A DNA stretch of 64,000 nucleotides. Origin: Sulfurimonas sp. HSL1-2 (lineage in GTDB: Bacteria; Campylobacterota; Campylobacteria; Campylobacterales; Sulfurimonadaceae). Below the pieces are notes generated by a model. That model saw only the letters and a list, made by a program, of their open reading frames with translations, ran no database searches and was not told the DNA's origin. How positions within the stretch are numbered: position 1 is the stretch's first letter; every line of letters begins with the position of its first letter. The DNA is taken from positions 124,001 to 188,000 of the forward strand of contig NZ_CP147914.1 in NCBI RefSeq assembly GCF_039645565.1, read 5' to 3'. Both the position numbers and the translations under genes were made by a program. This document shows, one piece after another, positions 43,440-52,005 of the stretch.

Positions 43440-44023
43440 GCCCCTCTCCTTTCGGCGGGATGGAACGCCCGGTAGAGATAGTAGATGACGACGATTTCCG
43501 CGACCAGCAGCACATAGTGTACGAGGTAGACCTGTGCCTGGCTCTCACCGATGCCCGCGACGTACTCCACTGTTTTGTAAAAGAGAAACGAGACGAGCAT
43601 CCCGGCGAGGTAGCCCGCCTGCTTGTAGACGTCGAGGTAGGTCAGCGCTTTGGCTCTTTCGATCAGGATCGTCTCCGCGCGCACCAGGTAGGAGCCGAAG
43701 GCGAAGGTGAGCTGGTAGCCGGCATAGACGAAGAGGGCACTGGCGTAGCTGTATGAAAAGAGCAGAAAGTAGAGCACGAGCAGCAGCATGACGATTTCGA
43801 CGGCGAGGGAGATACGCCAGAACCAGGTCCGGTTGAGGATGCGGGTGTAGAAGCGGGCGATGACGAGCATGGCCAGGGCGAGCAGGATCCCGCCCAGGGA
43901 GTAGACGTAGGGCTGCAGGGGTGCGTAGATGATAAAGATGCTTCCCACCGAAATGCCGGTAAAGAGTGCGTTATAAAACTTGTACCAAATGAAGGGCCTC
44001 AGGGCGAGATTTCTGGCCTGCAT
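43436..44023 (-). CDS. Six-helix membrane protein
   Basis: 195 aa with about six transmembrane helices, no cysteine. It looks like half an MFS bundle or a small transporter, but no family is recognised. It sits between the CobT-like gene (3-bp gap) and the Cys-rich gene (4-bp overlap), so it is likely part of the same uptake or salvage function. Confidence 0.55.
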   Translation of the reverse strand: MQARNLALRPFIWYKFYNALFTGISVGSIFIIYAPLQPYVYSLGGILLALAMLVIARFYTRILNRTWFWRISLAVEIVMLLLVLYFLLFSYSYASALFVYAGYQLTFAFGSYLVRAETILIERAKALTYLDVYKQAGYLAGMLVSFLFYKTVEYVAGIGESQAQVYLVHYVLLVAEIVVIYYLYRAFHPAERRGA

Positions 44024-44026
44024 CGG

Positions 44027-44779
44027 TTACGCCCCGCTCCCGGCCCGTGACGTAATCTGCGCCACGGTGAGTCCCTGCATGATGCCGTAGGCGACGGTCG
44101 CCCCGGCATAGGGTTCCCCTTCGTGAGAAGGGAGGTCTACGTAGAGGGCCCGCGGGCGGAAGTCGAGCTGACCCAGCAGCGACAGCGTTGCCGCCCGCTC
44201 TGTTTCCGCGATCCCGCCCACTGTGCAGAGGGTGAGCTTGCGCGGGTCCATCGGCAGGCCGTCGCGGCGCACGACCCGGTTGGCGATCAACAGCGCCGCC
44301 GCCATCCTGCTTCCGCCGCCGAGGACGACGGGGAAGCGGCGGCACGCCTCGAGCATGAAGCCCGCGGCGAACATCAAGAAACCGTCCGCCGTGCGGCCAA
44401 GCTGTTCGAAGAGTCCCATCCCGGGAAGCGGTTTGAGAAGGGCCGCGGCGTCCGCGGCATCCGGGGAGACGCTTTCGCCAAGGATGACGTAGTCGCCCGC
44501 CGGTTTGTAGTAGCGCCCGAACTCGCGCCCCTTTTCAAAGAGTGTTTTCGCATCGAAGGCACCCCCCGGAGCGATGCCGAAGGTCACGGTTTCGTACCTT
44601 TCCGGCGCGGACACAAGGCCCAGGTCGAGGATCTTGAGGGTGGCAAAGGGGGTGAGGGCCTCGACTGACAGGGTCAGTGGACCGGGCGTTGGGGTGTCCG
44701 GGCCCGCCGCGGCCAGCAGGAGGTCGGCACGCCCCGCAGGCAGCGCACTCTCTTCGTGGTCCTGCAGGGTACGGATCAT
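44027..44779 (-). CDS. Divergent CobT-like (TIGR00303-type) protein
   Basis: 250 aa, shorter than the about 350 aa of archaeal/cyanobacterial-type nicotinate-nucleotide:dimethylbenzimidazole phosphoribosyltransferases. Matching landmarks: ADLLLAAAG, ATLKILDLGL, LFEKGREFGRYY, YVILGES, PVVLGGGSRMAAALL, and the end HEGEPYAGATVAYGIMQGLTVAQI. The phosphate-binding loop after GES, normally GGTTTA, is replaced by VSPDAADAAALL, so normal catalysis is doubtful. Placed 2 bp after a TonB receptor gene, it points to corrinoid handling. Confidence 0.65.
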   Translation of the reverse strand: MIRTLQDHEESALPAGRADLLLAAAGPDTPTPGPLTLSVEALTPFATLKILDLGLVSAPERYETVTFGIAPGGAFDAKTLFEKGREFGRYYKPAGDYVILGESVSPDAADAAALLKPLPGMGLFEQLGRTADGFLMFAAGFMLEACRRFPVVLGGGSRMAAALLIANRVVRRDGLPMDPRKLTLCTVGGIAETERAATLSLLGQLDFRPRALYVDLPSHEGEPYAGATVAYGIMQGLTVAQITSRAGSGA

Positions 44780-44781
44780 GC

Positions 44782-46740
44782 CTAGAACTTCAACGTGGCG
44801 CCGACGAGGGCGGTGGTGGTGAAATTGACGGGGTAGATGGCGTCGTCTGCGACCCAGAGGCCGTTGGGATTGTTGAACATGTTGTTGATTTTAGCAAAAA
44901 GCGCATAAGAGGCCGTGTCGTAGTTGAGGACGACGTCCGTGCTGTTGAAGGCGCGCTGTTTTTGCGCGAAGCTGTTGCCGAAGTCGTTCATCGCGTAGGC
45001 CTGCGAACGGTAGGTGTGCGAGAGGGTAAGGCTGAGCGCGTCCGTCGGCAGGATCGTGAGGGCCGCTTTGAGGGTGTGGGGGCTGACGCCCGGGAGGTCG
45101 TTGCCGCCGAAATCCTCGCCGTTCTGGACCTCCTTGTCGATGACCGCCTGCACGTAGTTGTAGTTGAGCGAGAGGCCGAAGCGTTCGGTCACCTTCCACT
45201 GTTCGAACAGGTCGACGCCGACCTTGTGGGAACGGTCGATGTTCGTATTGACCGAGGCGATGTACGCGGGGTCGCTGTAGTAGTAGATCTCGTTTTCAAG
45301 CGCGGCGTAATAGGCGGAGAGCTTGAACTTGTTCGCCGCTGTTACCGCCGTATAGCCCGCCGTGACGGTGTCGGAGGTCATCGGGTCGATAAAGCCGTTG
45401 AAGGTGACGACACCGCTGAAGTCCCGGTTGAAGAAGCGGTCGACGTCGGGGGCCTGGTAGGCGTGGGCGTAGCTGACAAAGAGCGAGCGTTCCGGGCTGA
45501 GGCGGAGATTGTAGCCCGCTTCGATGCCGTGAAGCGTCTCGGAGCGATCAAGGGCGTTGCCCGCATCGCGGTAGTCGTAGCGCACGGTTTCATAGCGGTA
45601 GCCCGCTTTCAAGGTGTGGTCTCCCGTGCGGTACTGCGCCAGGGCATAGGCTGCCGAATTTTTTTTGGTCGTTTCGCTGGCGATCGCAAAGGCCGTCGCA
45701 CCGCTGTTGCGGCTGCCGTCGAAGAGGGTACCGCCGAGGGAGAGCTGCAGCCCGCCTTGGGTGTAGTCAAGCGCCAGCGTTGCCGTGCGGTAGTCGTAAT
45801 TGGCGACGCTGCGGTAGAACCACGCGGGGAGATCGTACACGGATTTTTTCTTCTCGACGGAAGTGTCGAGCGAGACGGAGAGGTCGGCCGTCGGAAAGAG
45901 GGTCAGGCCGGCGGTGAAAGCATCGGTGTCGTACTGCTGGTAGGCCGGGGCCGGAAAGGCGCCCGGCTGGGCAGGGTCGTCGTTGAACTCGCTTTGCGTC
46001 AAGGTGCTCCCGTAGGCGGCGTCGATGCGGCTTGCCTGCGCACCGAGGCGGAATTCGAACAGTTCGCCAGGGGTCAGGGCAAGGTCGAAGGTGCCGTTGG
46101 CCAGCTGCTGCTCGTCACGGTTCTGCGCCGCATCGATATGGCGCGTGCCGGCGGTGTGGTAGGCTTCGCCGGAGGCGGAAACCGTCAGGAAGTCGTCGCT
46201 GTGGCCGACCCGGAACGCCGCGTCGTAGGTACCGTAGAGGCCGCCGTAGAAGCTGACTTCCTTGGTATTGTCGTTTCTCGTGACGATGTGGATCGCACCC
46301 GCGCTGGCGCCGTCGCCGCCGAGGACGATCCCGCCCCCTTTGACGATCTCGAGGCGTTCGATGTCGGCAGGGGCGATGGAGCTGAGCAGCTGCGGGACCA
46401 TGTCGACGTTGTTGAGCCGGCGGCCGTTGAGGGTGACGACGATGTTCTGGTAGCCGTTCTCGATGCCGTAGCCGTGCAGGTCGAGGCGCTGGGCCATCGG
46501 GTTGCCGTAGGAGGGCAGTGCAAAGAGGGAGGTCTGCAGGGTGATGAACTCGTAGAGTGACCGGGCATGGCTCTTTTCGATCTCCTCGGCGGTGTAGACC
46601 TCGACACTGTCTGCGGCATCGAGCTCGGTACTGTGCAGGGGGCTGGAGGTGACGGTCAGCGCTTCGAGGGTGATGCCTTGGGCGTTGAGGGCAGAGCCTG
46701 CGAGGGCTGCCACGGCGAGGGAGAGTGCAATTTTTTTCAT
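44782..46740 (-). CDS. TonB-dependent outer-membrane receptor (BtuB-like)
   Basis: 652 aa from the ATG at 46740 (AAAGGAA upstream). Signal peptide (about 1-20), possible TonB box ITLEALTVTSS, plug domain (VEVYTAEEIEKSHARSLYEFI, LDLHGYGIENGYQNIVVTLNGRRLNNVDM, VPQLLSSIAPADIERLEIVKGGG) and a beta-barrel ending in aromatic F (ALVGATLKF). It imports a large substrate with TonB energy; corrinoid is the best guess from the CobT-like neighbour. The ATG overlaps the stop of the upstream His/Cys-rich gene. Confidence 0.88.
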   Translation of the reverse strand: MKKIALSLAVAALAGSALNAQGITLEALTVTSSPLHSTELDAADSVEVYTAEEIEKSHARSLYEFITLQTSLFALPSYGNPMAQRLDLHGYGIENGYQNIVVTLNGRRLNNVDMVPQLLSSIAPADIERLEIVKGGGIVLGGDGASAGAIHIVTRNDNTKEVSFYGGLYGTYDAAFRVGHSDDFLTVSASGEAYHTAGTRHIDAAQNRDEQQLANGTFDLALTPGELFEFRLGAQASRIDAAYGSTLTQSEFNDDPAQPGAFPAPAYQQYDTDAFTAGLTLFPTADLSVSLDTSVEKKKSVYDLPAWFYRSVANYDYRTATLALDYTQGGLQLSLGGTLFDGSRNSGATAFAIASETTKKNSAAYALAQYRTGDHTLKAGYRYETVRYDYRDAGNALDRSETLHGIEAGYNLRLSPERSLFVSYAHAYQAPDVDRFFNRDFSGVVTFNGFIDPMTSDTVTAGYTAVTAANKFKLSAYYAALENEIYYYSDPAYIASVNTNIDRSHKVGVDLFEQWKVTERFGLSLNYNYVQAVIDKEVQNGEDFGGNDLPGVSPHTLKAALTILPTDALSLTLSHTYRSQAYAMNDFGNSFAQKQRAFNSTDVVLNYDTASYALFAKINNMFNNPNGLWVADDAIYPVNFTTTALVGATLKF

Positions 46741-47114
46741 AGGGTTCCTTTGGGAATGGATAATGGGGTCAGGGGGCAGGGCGCTGCGGGCGGCGACAGG
46801 GTCGAACGGGTATAGCGGAAGGGGTTTCGGGCACGTTTCGGGCGGTTGTGGCTGCGCAGGTGTCTGCAGGCAAGGCGGTGAAAGTGGAGGTTGCAGTGGC
46901 AGGGGCGGCGCCGGCCGCCGGGAAGCTCCGTTGTGGCGGGTTCCAGTGCCGCCTCGTCCTCTTCGAGGCACGCCTCGTCGTCGCTTTCGTCACTGACCAT
47001 GCCGTGGTGCGCTAGGGTGCTGTTTTCACGGCGCTGCAGGGTGGTCACGGCACTGTAGGCCTGGATGGCGCTGAGTGTAAAGTAGCGTTTTCCGAACCCT
47101 CTTGGTACGCGCAT
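46737..47114 (-). CDS. His/Cys-rich small protein at the head of the receptor operon
   Basis: 125 aa with strong AAGGAGG 4-5 bp before the ATG at 47114, and ATGA overlap with the receptor gene, both supporting a real gene. The N-terminal half has an acidic stretch (SDESDDEACLEEDEAALE). The C-terminal half has a dense CHCNLHFHRLACRHLRSH cluster that could bind metal. No family recognised and no signal peptide. Confidence 0.6.
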   Translation of the reverse strand: MRVPRGFGKRYFTLSAIQAYSAVTTLQRRENSTLAHHGMVSDESDDEACLEEDEAALEPATTELPGGRRRPCHCNLHFHRLACRHLRSHNRPKRARNPFRYTRSTLSPPAAPCPLTPLSIPKGTL

Positions 47115-47203
47115 CCGGCCTCCTTGAATGAATAGCGGAAGTATAGCACAGAGGGCGCCCGGAAGGGCCCGGTGTACAGGTTTCTTAGATGATTTAGGAT
47201 AGT

Positions 47204-48535
47204 ATGACCGAAAAGCATCGGGAGTGGGAAATGGTCATCGAAGAGGATCTCGCGGCGCTGTCCCAGCGCTTTCATCGTCACACGCTCTGCGGCATGCGTC
47301 TGCTCTGGCTGATGTCGCTGCCGCTGCTGCTCTGGCTCTTCGCCATGGCGGGGTTTACGGGGCTTGTCAACTTCAACGTCGAACTGCACAGCGTCATTAT
47401 GATGGGCGCCATCTTCCTGATCTGGCTCTTTTTCGCCCCGCACAACGCCTACTACGCCGCGTGCAAACTCCGCCGCGGTTTCGGCAGCATCCAGCGCGCT
47501 CTGGCCGCCTTCATCAACAAGAACCTCCTTGCCGTCGCCGGGGTTGAGAAGGCGGATGCGACGCTGGACGATTTCCTGGCCGAGTCGGCGGGGACGATGC
47601 GCAACGAGAACTTCTCCTCCGTGGCCGCCGGGATCTTCCCGACGCTGGGGATCCTGGGGACCTTTATCAGTATCGCTATTTCGATGCCGGACTTCTCGGC
47701 CCAGACCTCCGAAGTGCTGGAACAGGAGATCTCGCGGCTGCTCGGCGGGGTGGGAACGGCCTTCTACGTCTCCATCTACGGTATCTTCCTCTCCATCTGG
47801 TGGATCTTTTTCGAAAAGAGCGGCATCAGCCGTTTCGAACGGGACGTGGCGGAGCTCCGCGAGGTGACGCGCCCCTTCTTCTGGGAGAAAAAGGAGATCG
47901 AACAGACCTACTACCGCAAGAGCCTGGCCCATTTCGAGAAGCTTGACACCCTTTATGACACGATGGCCTCGCGCGATTTCGTCGCGGAGGTGAACCGTAC
48001 CCTGGAGCAGCGTCTGCACATTTTCGGCCAGATCATCGAGCGGGAGCAGCAGGCGGCGGAAGCGCTCGGGAAGCTGATGGCGCAGAGCGGTTCGCTGTTT
48101 GAGCGCACGATGCAGGAGCAGACTGTTTCGGCGGAAGCACTGCAGCGCGTCGGCCTGGGGGTTGAGCGTTTCGCGGCGCAGATGCGCGAAGAGGACGAGC
48201 GGATGGAGCAGCGCCGGCAGACCCTCTCAAGGGAGTATCAGCACGGTGTCACCGTTGCGGAGACCCTGGGCGGGGAGATTGCGCGGCTCAGCGAGGCGCT
48301 GGCCAACCTCAACGCCGGCAATGTCAAGGAGCTCTACAGCGGGGTACTCTCAAACATCGAGTCTATGAAACAGGAGATCGACCGGGTCGGTGTGCAGTTT
48401 GACGAACACATCCGTGGCTTTGACGCGCAGTTTTTGGAGAAACTCCAGCGTACCCTGAAGCTGATCGATTCGGAAACGGCCCAGATCGTCGAGCAGATCG
48501 CCCGGTTGAACAAAAGCGACGGGGAGACGCGCTGA
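47204..48535 (+). CDS. MotA/TolQ/ExbB-type proton channel protein with coiled-coil tail (ZorA-like)
   Basis: 443 aa. Helices at about 28-48, 60-80, 140-165 and 180-205 form the MotA_ExbB core (VAAGIFPTLGILGTFISIAISMP and LLGGVGTAFYVSIYGIFLSIWW). A long C-terminal coiled coil (about 230-440) extends into the cytoplasm, as in ZorA. It would assemble with the downstream MotB-like protein as a proton-driven 5:2 motor. The pair is not accompanied by helicase or nuclease genes. Confidence 0.75.
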   Translation: MTEKHREWEMVIEEDLAALSQRFHRHTLCGMRLLWLMSLPLLLWLFAMAGFTGLVNFNVELHSVIMMGAIFLIWLFFAPHNAYYAACKLRRGFGSIQRALAAFINKNLLAVAGVEKADATLDDFLAESAGTMRNENFSSVAAGIFPTLGILGTFISIAISMPDFSAQTSEVLEQEISRLLGGVGTAFYVSIYGIFLSIWWIFFEKSGISRFERDVAELREVTRPFFWEKKEIEQTYYRKSLAHFEKLDTLYDTMASRDFVAEVNRTLEQRLHIFGQIIEREQQAAEALGKLMAQSGSLFERTMQEQTVSAEALQRVGLGVERFAAQMREEDERMEQRRQTLSREYQHGVTVAETLGGEIARLSEALANLNAGNVKELYSGVLSNIESMKQEIDRVGVQFDEHIRGFDAQFLEKLQRTLKLIDSETAQIVEQIARLNKSDGETR

Positions 48536-48537
48536 GC

Positions 48538-49692
48538 ATGCTGCGGCGACGGGATAACGGGGAGCGGGAGCAGAACTTCTGGATCTCCTATGCCGACCTG
48601 ATGGCGGGGTTGCTCTTCGTCTTTATCCTGCTGGTGGGGGCGATTGTCGTCAAAACGGTGCTGATGCGTTCCGATCTTTTTGCGATCCGCGCGGACCTGC
48701 AGGCGCAGAAAACGGCGCTCGGGCTGAGCGAAAAGGCGCTCTCCGAGAAGAAAAAGCGGCTGCGGGAGATCCAGGCACAGCTGGCGGCCTCCCGGGAGGC
48801 GAACGCCCACCTCAGCATGGAGCTGGCCCTGCTGCAGAGCGAAGCGGAGGGGCTGCGCATCTCCGTGGATGATCTGAATGCGACCCTGCACGAGCGAACA
48901 ACCGCCCTGGCGCTGACCCGCGGGGAGATGGAACAGCTCAAAGCGCTGCTGCTGGAGACGGAGACGCAAAGAGCGTCACTGCAGGGCGAGGCGGAGCGGC
49001 TCACTTCGGAACTGGATGCGGCCCAGAAACAGCATGCCGAAGATACGAACCTGATCAAACTGCGCGACGACGAGATGGTAGAGCTGGAGAAAGCGCTGCT
49101 GTTGAAAAAACGCGCCTACCAGAAGGTGGTGGAGGATCTCAACCTCACCAGGATCAAGATCAAGAATCTCACGGGGATCAAGGTCAAGGTCGTACAGCAC
49201 CTCAAGGAGGAGCTGGGCGATTCGATCAGCATCGATCCCAAGAGCGGCTCGTTGCGCTTCGCGTCGAACGTGCTTTTCAACCAGGGGGAGGCGACGCTCA
49301 AACCGGAGGCGAAGCAGGAACTTAGCCGGGTGCTGGGGCAGTATATCGACGCCCTGCTCAGCGACAAGCAGATGCGCCGCTATATCGACCGGATCATCAT
49401 CGAGGGGCATACGAACTCCGACGGCAGCTACCTTTTCAACCTGGAACTCTCCCAGCAGCGGGCCCTGGCGGTGATGACGTTCCTCTATACGCAGTACCCG
49501 CAGAACCGGAAGCTTTTCCGGGAGTACCTCAGCGCCAGCGGCCGCAGCTTCACCGAACCGGTGCTGGGGGCAAACGGCAAAGAGGACAAGCAGGCGTCGC
49601 GCCGCATCGAGATCAAGTTCCGCATCAAGAACGAGGAGGCGGTGCGGGAGCTGATGAACTACCTCAACGCGCAGGGGGATGGCGGTGCGTGA
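48538..49692 (+). CDS. MotB/OmpA-type partner with coiled coil (ZorB-like)
   Basis: 384 aa, 2 bp after the MotA-like gene. FWISYADLMAGLLFVFILLVG (about 14-34) is the MotB transmembrane segment with the critical Asp that carries protons. A long coiled coil (about 45-220) precedes an OmpA-like peptidoglycan-binding domain (about 240-384: RFASNVLFNQGEATLKPEAKQEL, IIIEGHTNSDGSYLFNLELSQQRA, ASRRIEIKF). The periplasmic coiled coil is longer than in flagellar MotB. Confidence 0.8.
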   Translation: MLRRRDNGEREQNFWISYADLMAGLLFVFILLVGAIVVKTVLMRSDLFAIRADLQAQKTALGLSEKALSEKKKRLREIQAQLAASREANAHLSMELALLQSEAEGLRISVDDLNATLHERTTALALTRGEMEQLKALLLETETQRASLQGEAERLTSELDAAQKQHAEDTNLIKLRDDEMVELEKALLLKKRAYQKVVEDLNLTRIKIKNLTGIKVKVVQHLKEELGDSISIDPKSGSLRFASNVLFNQGEATLKPEAKQELSRVLGQYIDALLSDKQMRRYIDRIIIEGHTNSDGSYLFNLELSQQRALAVMTFLYTQYPQNRKLFREYLSASGRSFTEPVLGANGKEDKQASRRIEIKFRIKNEEAVRELMNYLNAQGDGGA

Positions 49693-49831
49693 CGAAGAGC
49701 TGCTGGTCCGGCCCGAAAAGCTCGAAGCCCTGCGCAAGGAGCTGACGCTGCAGGCGGAACGCCGTGAACGCGCACGCAAAATCCTCACGCCGCCGCGGAA
49801 AAAACCGTGGTGGCGACGCCTCTTCTTCTAA
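49679..49831 (+). CDS. 50-aa basic peptide, third gene of the MotAB-like operon
   Basis: Below usual ORF cutoffs. The ATG at 49679 overlaps the MotB-like gene by 14 bp with GGGGG just upstream. The product is a helical Arg/Glu-rich segment ending in PPRKKPWWRRLFF, suggesting an amphipathic membrane-associated tail. Its overlap with the motor genes suggests an accessory role. Confidence 0.5.
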   Translation: MAVRDEELLVRPEKLEALRKELTLQAERRERARKILTPPRKKPWWRRLFF

Positions 49832-49843
49832 CGCCCCCTGCGC

Positions 49844-49849
49844 TATAAT
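49844..49849 (+). promoter_or_regulatory. -10 element immediately before the NFACT gene
   Basis: Perfect TATAAT ends 7 bp before the ATG at 49857, so transcription would begin at or next to the start codon. No Shine-Dalgarno is present. Confidence 0.45.
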
Positions 49850-49856
49850 GCGCCCT

Positions 49857-51203
49857 ATGAAACTCTCCCACCTGCGCCAGATCGCCGAGTACCTACAAGC
49901 CTTCAAACATATCAATGCCATCCACCGCGTGAATGACACGACGATCAAGATCGTCCTGGGGGAGAAGAGCCTCTATGCGAACATGCAGAAGGGGCACAGC
50001 TACCTGGCGATGTGCCGTCACGACATCCGGCGCAGCAAGGTCTACCAGGCCCCTTTCGACGTCGTGCTGGCCAAGCGGTTCAACCGCGCCGTCATCACGG
50101 ACATTTCGCTCTACAACGACGACAAGATCCTCCGCATCGAAGCGGCGCTCAGCGGGGCATACAAGCACTCCAAAACGATCCTGCAGCTCGAATTTACCGG
50201 TAAAACGACCAACGCGATCATCCTGGACGAAGATGAGGTCGTCCTCGAAGCGCTGCGCCACATCGACGCCTCTACCTCCTACCGGATCGTGCGCGTCGGC
50301 CAGCCCCTGCTGCCGCCGCCGCCTCCGACATTCACGCCGAAAGAGTACCCCATTGCGGACGTGGAAGCCTACCTCTACGAGGTGTGTGACCGGGAACAGG
50401 CAGAGCGGCTGGCGGCGCTCAAGCAGCAGAAGGTCGGTCTGCTGTTCAAAAAGCTCCGACGGCTCGAAAAACACCTGGAGGCCCTTGAGGACGAAGCGGC
50501 GCTGGAGGTGGAGGCGGCGCGGTTACAGCACCTGGGCAACCTCGCCCTGGCCAACCTTTACAAGATCAAGCCCTACCAAATGCGCCTTACGCTGGATGAT
50601 TACGACGGTACTACTGTTGAAGTCGACCTTCCAAAGGCCTTCGCCTCGGCCCACCAGGTGAGCGACCACTTCTTCAAGCTGGCGAAGAAGACGAAGCAGA
50701 AGGCGGCACATATGCATATCGAGCGTGAGGGGCTGGAGGGGAAAGCCAGCCACTTCGGGCACTTCATCGCGACGGTTGAGGGGGCGGCGACGGTCGAGGA
50801 GATCGCCCGCCTTTTCCCGCCGAAACAGACGGGACGCACCAAAGAGAAGAGCGACGATGCCGTCGAGACCTTCTGGATCGAGGGGTACAAGGTGCAGCTG
50901 GGCAAGAACGAACGGGGCAATATCGCGCTGCTGCAGCGCGCCCGCGCCCGGGACATCTGGCTGCATCTGCGCGACCGCCCCTCGACCCACGTCATCATCA
51001 CGACCGACAAACAGAAGGTACCCGAGAGCGTCCTCGAGGCGGCAGCAAAGCTCTGCGTCGACTTCTCGGTGATGAGCCCCGGGCTCTTCGAGGTCGACTA
51101 CACCCCGAGACGCGAGGTGAAGATCCAGGAGGGGGCAAACGTGCTCTACAACAAGTACGAGACGATCACCGTCTCCAAGCAGCCCACTGTTCCCGGGCCA
51201 TAG
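49857..51203 (+). CDS. NFACT/RqcH-family protein
   Basis: 448 aa from the ATG at 49857 (the open frame upstream to 49764 is unlikely to be coding). NFACT-N domain (about 1-180), coiled-coil helix pair (about 195-290) and C-terminal DUF814/NFACT-R domain with GYKVQLGKNERGNIALLQRARARDIWLHLRD. RqcH homologues bind obstructed 50S subunits and add alanine tails in ribosome quality control; older literature calls them fibronectin-binding proteins. Confidence 0.85.
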   Translation: MKLSHLRQIAEYLQAFKHINAIHRVNDTTIKIVLGEKSLYANMQKGHSYLAMCRHDIRRSKVYQAPFDVVLAKRFNRAVITDISLYNDDKILRIEAALSGAYKHSKTILQLEFTGKTTNAIILDEDEVVLEALRHIDASTSYRIVRVGQPLLPPPPPTFTPKEYPIADVEAYLYEVCDREQAERLAALKQQKVGLLFKKLRRLEKHLEALEDEAALEVEAARLQHLGNLALANLYKIKPYQMRLTLDDYDGTTVEVDLPKAFASAHQVSDHFFKLAKKTKQKAAHMHIEREGLEGKASHFGHFIATVEGAATVEEIARLFPPKQTGRTKEKSDDAVETFWIEGYKVQLGKNERGNIALLQRARARDIWLHLRDRPSTHVIITTDKQKVPESVLEAAAKLCVDFSVMSPGLFEVDYTPRREVKIQEGANVLYNKYETITVSKQPTVPGP

Positions 51204-51245
51204 GGGCGTACAGCCTACTTGTTGTATAATCCCTTTAAAAACGGG

Positions 51246-52004
51246 ATGAAAATGGCAGCAACGGAGACGACAAAAAGGGTAGTAACGGGAGCCGCGCTGA
51301 TCGGGGCGGTTGTCCTGCTGGGCTGGATTGACAACTTCATCCTGATGTGGCTGGTTCTCGGCGGCGTCTACCTGCTTGCCTTCTACGAGGCGGCCAACCT
51401 CTACGGCCTGCACCACAACGCCTCTTTCGCCTTTGCGGCGATGCTCTGGCTCCTGGCCGCCGTCTACCCCTACCCGGACGACCTTTTCGTGTTGATGGGC
51501 GTCGCCTTCGCCGCCTATGCCGCCTACAAACCCCGTACCGACTGGCGCCTCTTTCTTCCCTTTGCGTACCCGACGGCGGGGATGCTTTTCTTCCTGACCC
51601 TCTACAAAGACTACGGCCTGGTGGCGATGGCCTGGTTAATCGTCGTTGTCGCCGCAGCCGATATCGGGGCCTACGTGGTCGGCAAAAGCATCGGGAAGAC
51701 GAAGTTTTCCGAAACGAGTCCGAACAAGACGCTCGAAGGCGTCATCGGCGGGATCGTCATCGCTACCGTTGCCGGTGTTTTCGTGGGGCTGCGCGTCGTG
51801 AATCTTGAGGTGGCTATAGCCGTGTCGCTGGCGACGGCGGTCAGTGCCGTGTTCGGCGACCTTTACGAGAGCTACCTCAAGCGCAAAGCCGGCGTCAAGG
51901 ACAGCGGTAACGTCCTGCCGGGCCACGGCGGGGTGCTCGACCGCATCGACGGCTACCTTTTCGGTGCTGTTGTCATGGTAATTCTGCTGCGGGGCCTCGT
52001 GTAA
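51246..52004 (+). CDS. cdsA: Phosphatidate cytidylyltransferase
   Basis: 252 aa, start ATG 51246 (ATG 51252 also possible); TATAAT at 51225-51230 lies upstream. Six to seven transmembrane helices and the signature SPNKTLEG...GDLYESYLKRKAGVKDSG with GHGGVLDRIDG near the C-terminus. It makes CDP-diacylglycerol from CTP and phosphatidate in the inner membrane. Followed after 1 bp by dxr. Confidence 0.94.
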   Translation: MKMAATETTKRVVTGAALIGAVVLLGWIDNFILMWLVLGGVYLLAFYEAANLYGLHHNASFAFAAMLWLLAAVYPYPDDLFVLMGVAFAAYAAYKPRTDWRLFLPFAYPTAGMLFFLTLYKDYGLVAMAWLIVVVAAADIGAYVVGKSIGKTKFSETSPNKTLEGVIGGIVIATVAGVFVGLRVVNLEVAIAVSLATAVSAVFGDLYESYLKRKAGVKDSGNVLPGHGGVLDRIDGYLFGAVVMVILLRGLV

Positions 52005-52005
52005 G

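Noticed and set aside
43436-44023. BtuM-type small vitamin B12 transporter
   Set aside because: Size and helix number would fit, but the protein has no cysteine, so the characteristic cobalt-ligating Cys is absent.
44677-46560. A 627-codon plus-strand open frame
   Set aside because: It is antisense to the TonB receptor, which has clear plug and barrel motifs, a signal peptide and a ribosome binding site. Long antisense frames are expected in GC-rich DNA.
46741-47203. Cobalamin riboswitch upstream of the TonB receptor operon
   Set aside because: No B12-box-like conserved core was found; the region is occupied by the His/Cys-rich coding sequence.
47204-49831. Complete Zorya defence system
   Set aside because: Only ZorA/ZorB-like proteins are present; no ZorC, ZorD helicase or ZorE nuclease lies nearby, and the neighbours are housekeeping genes.
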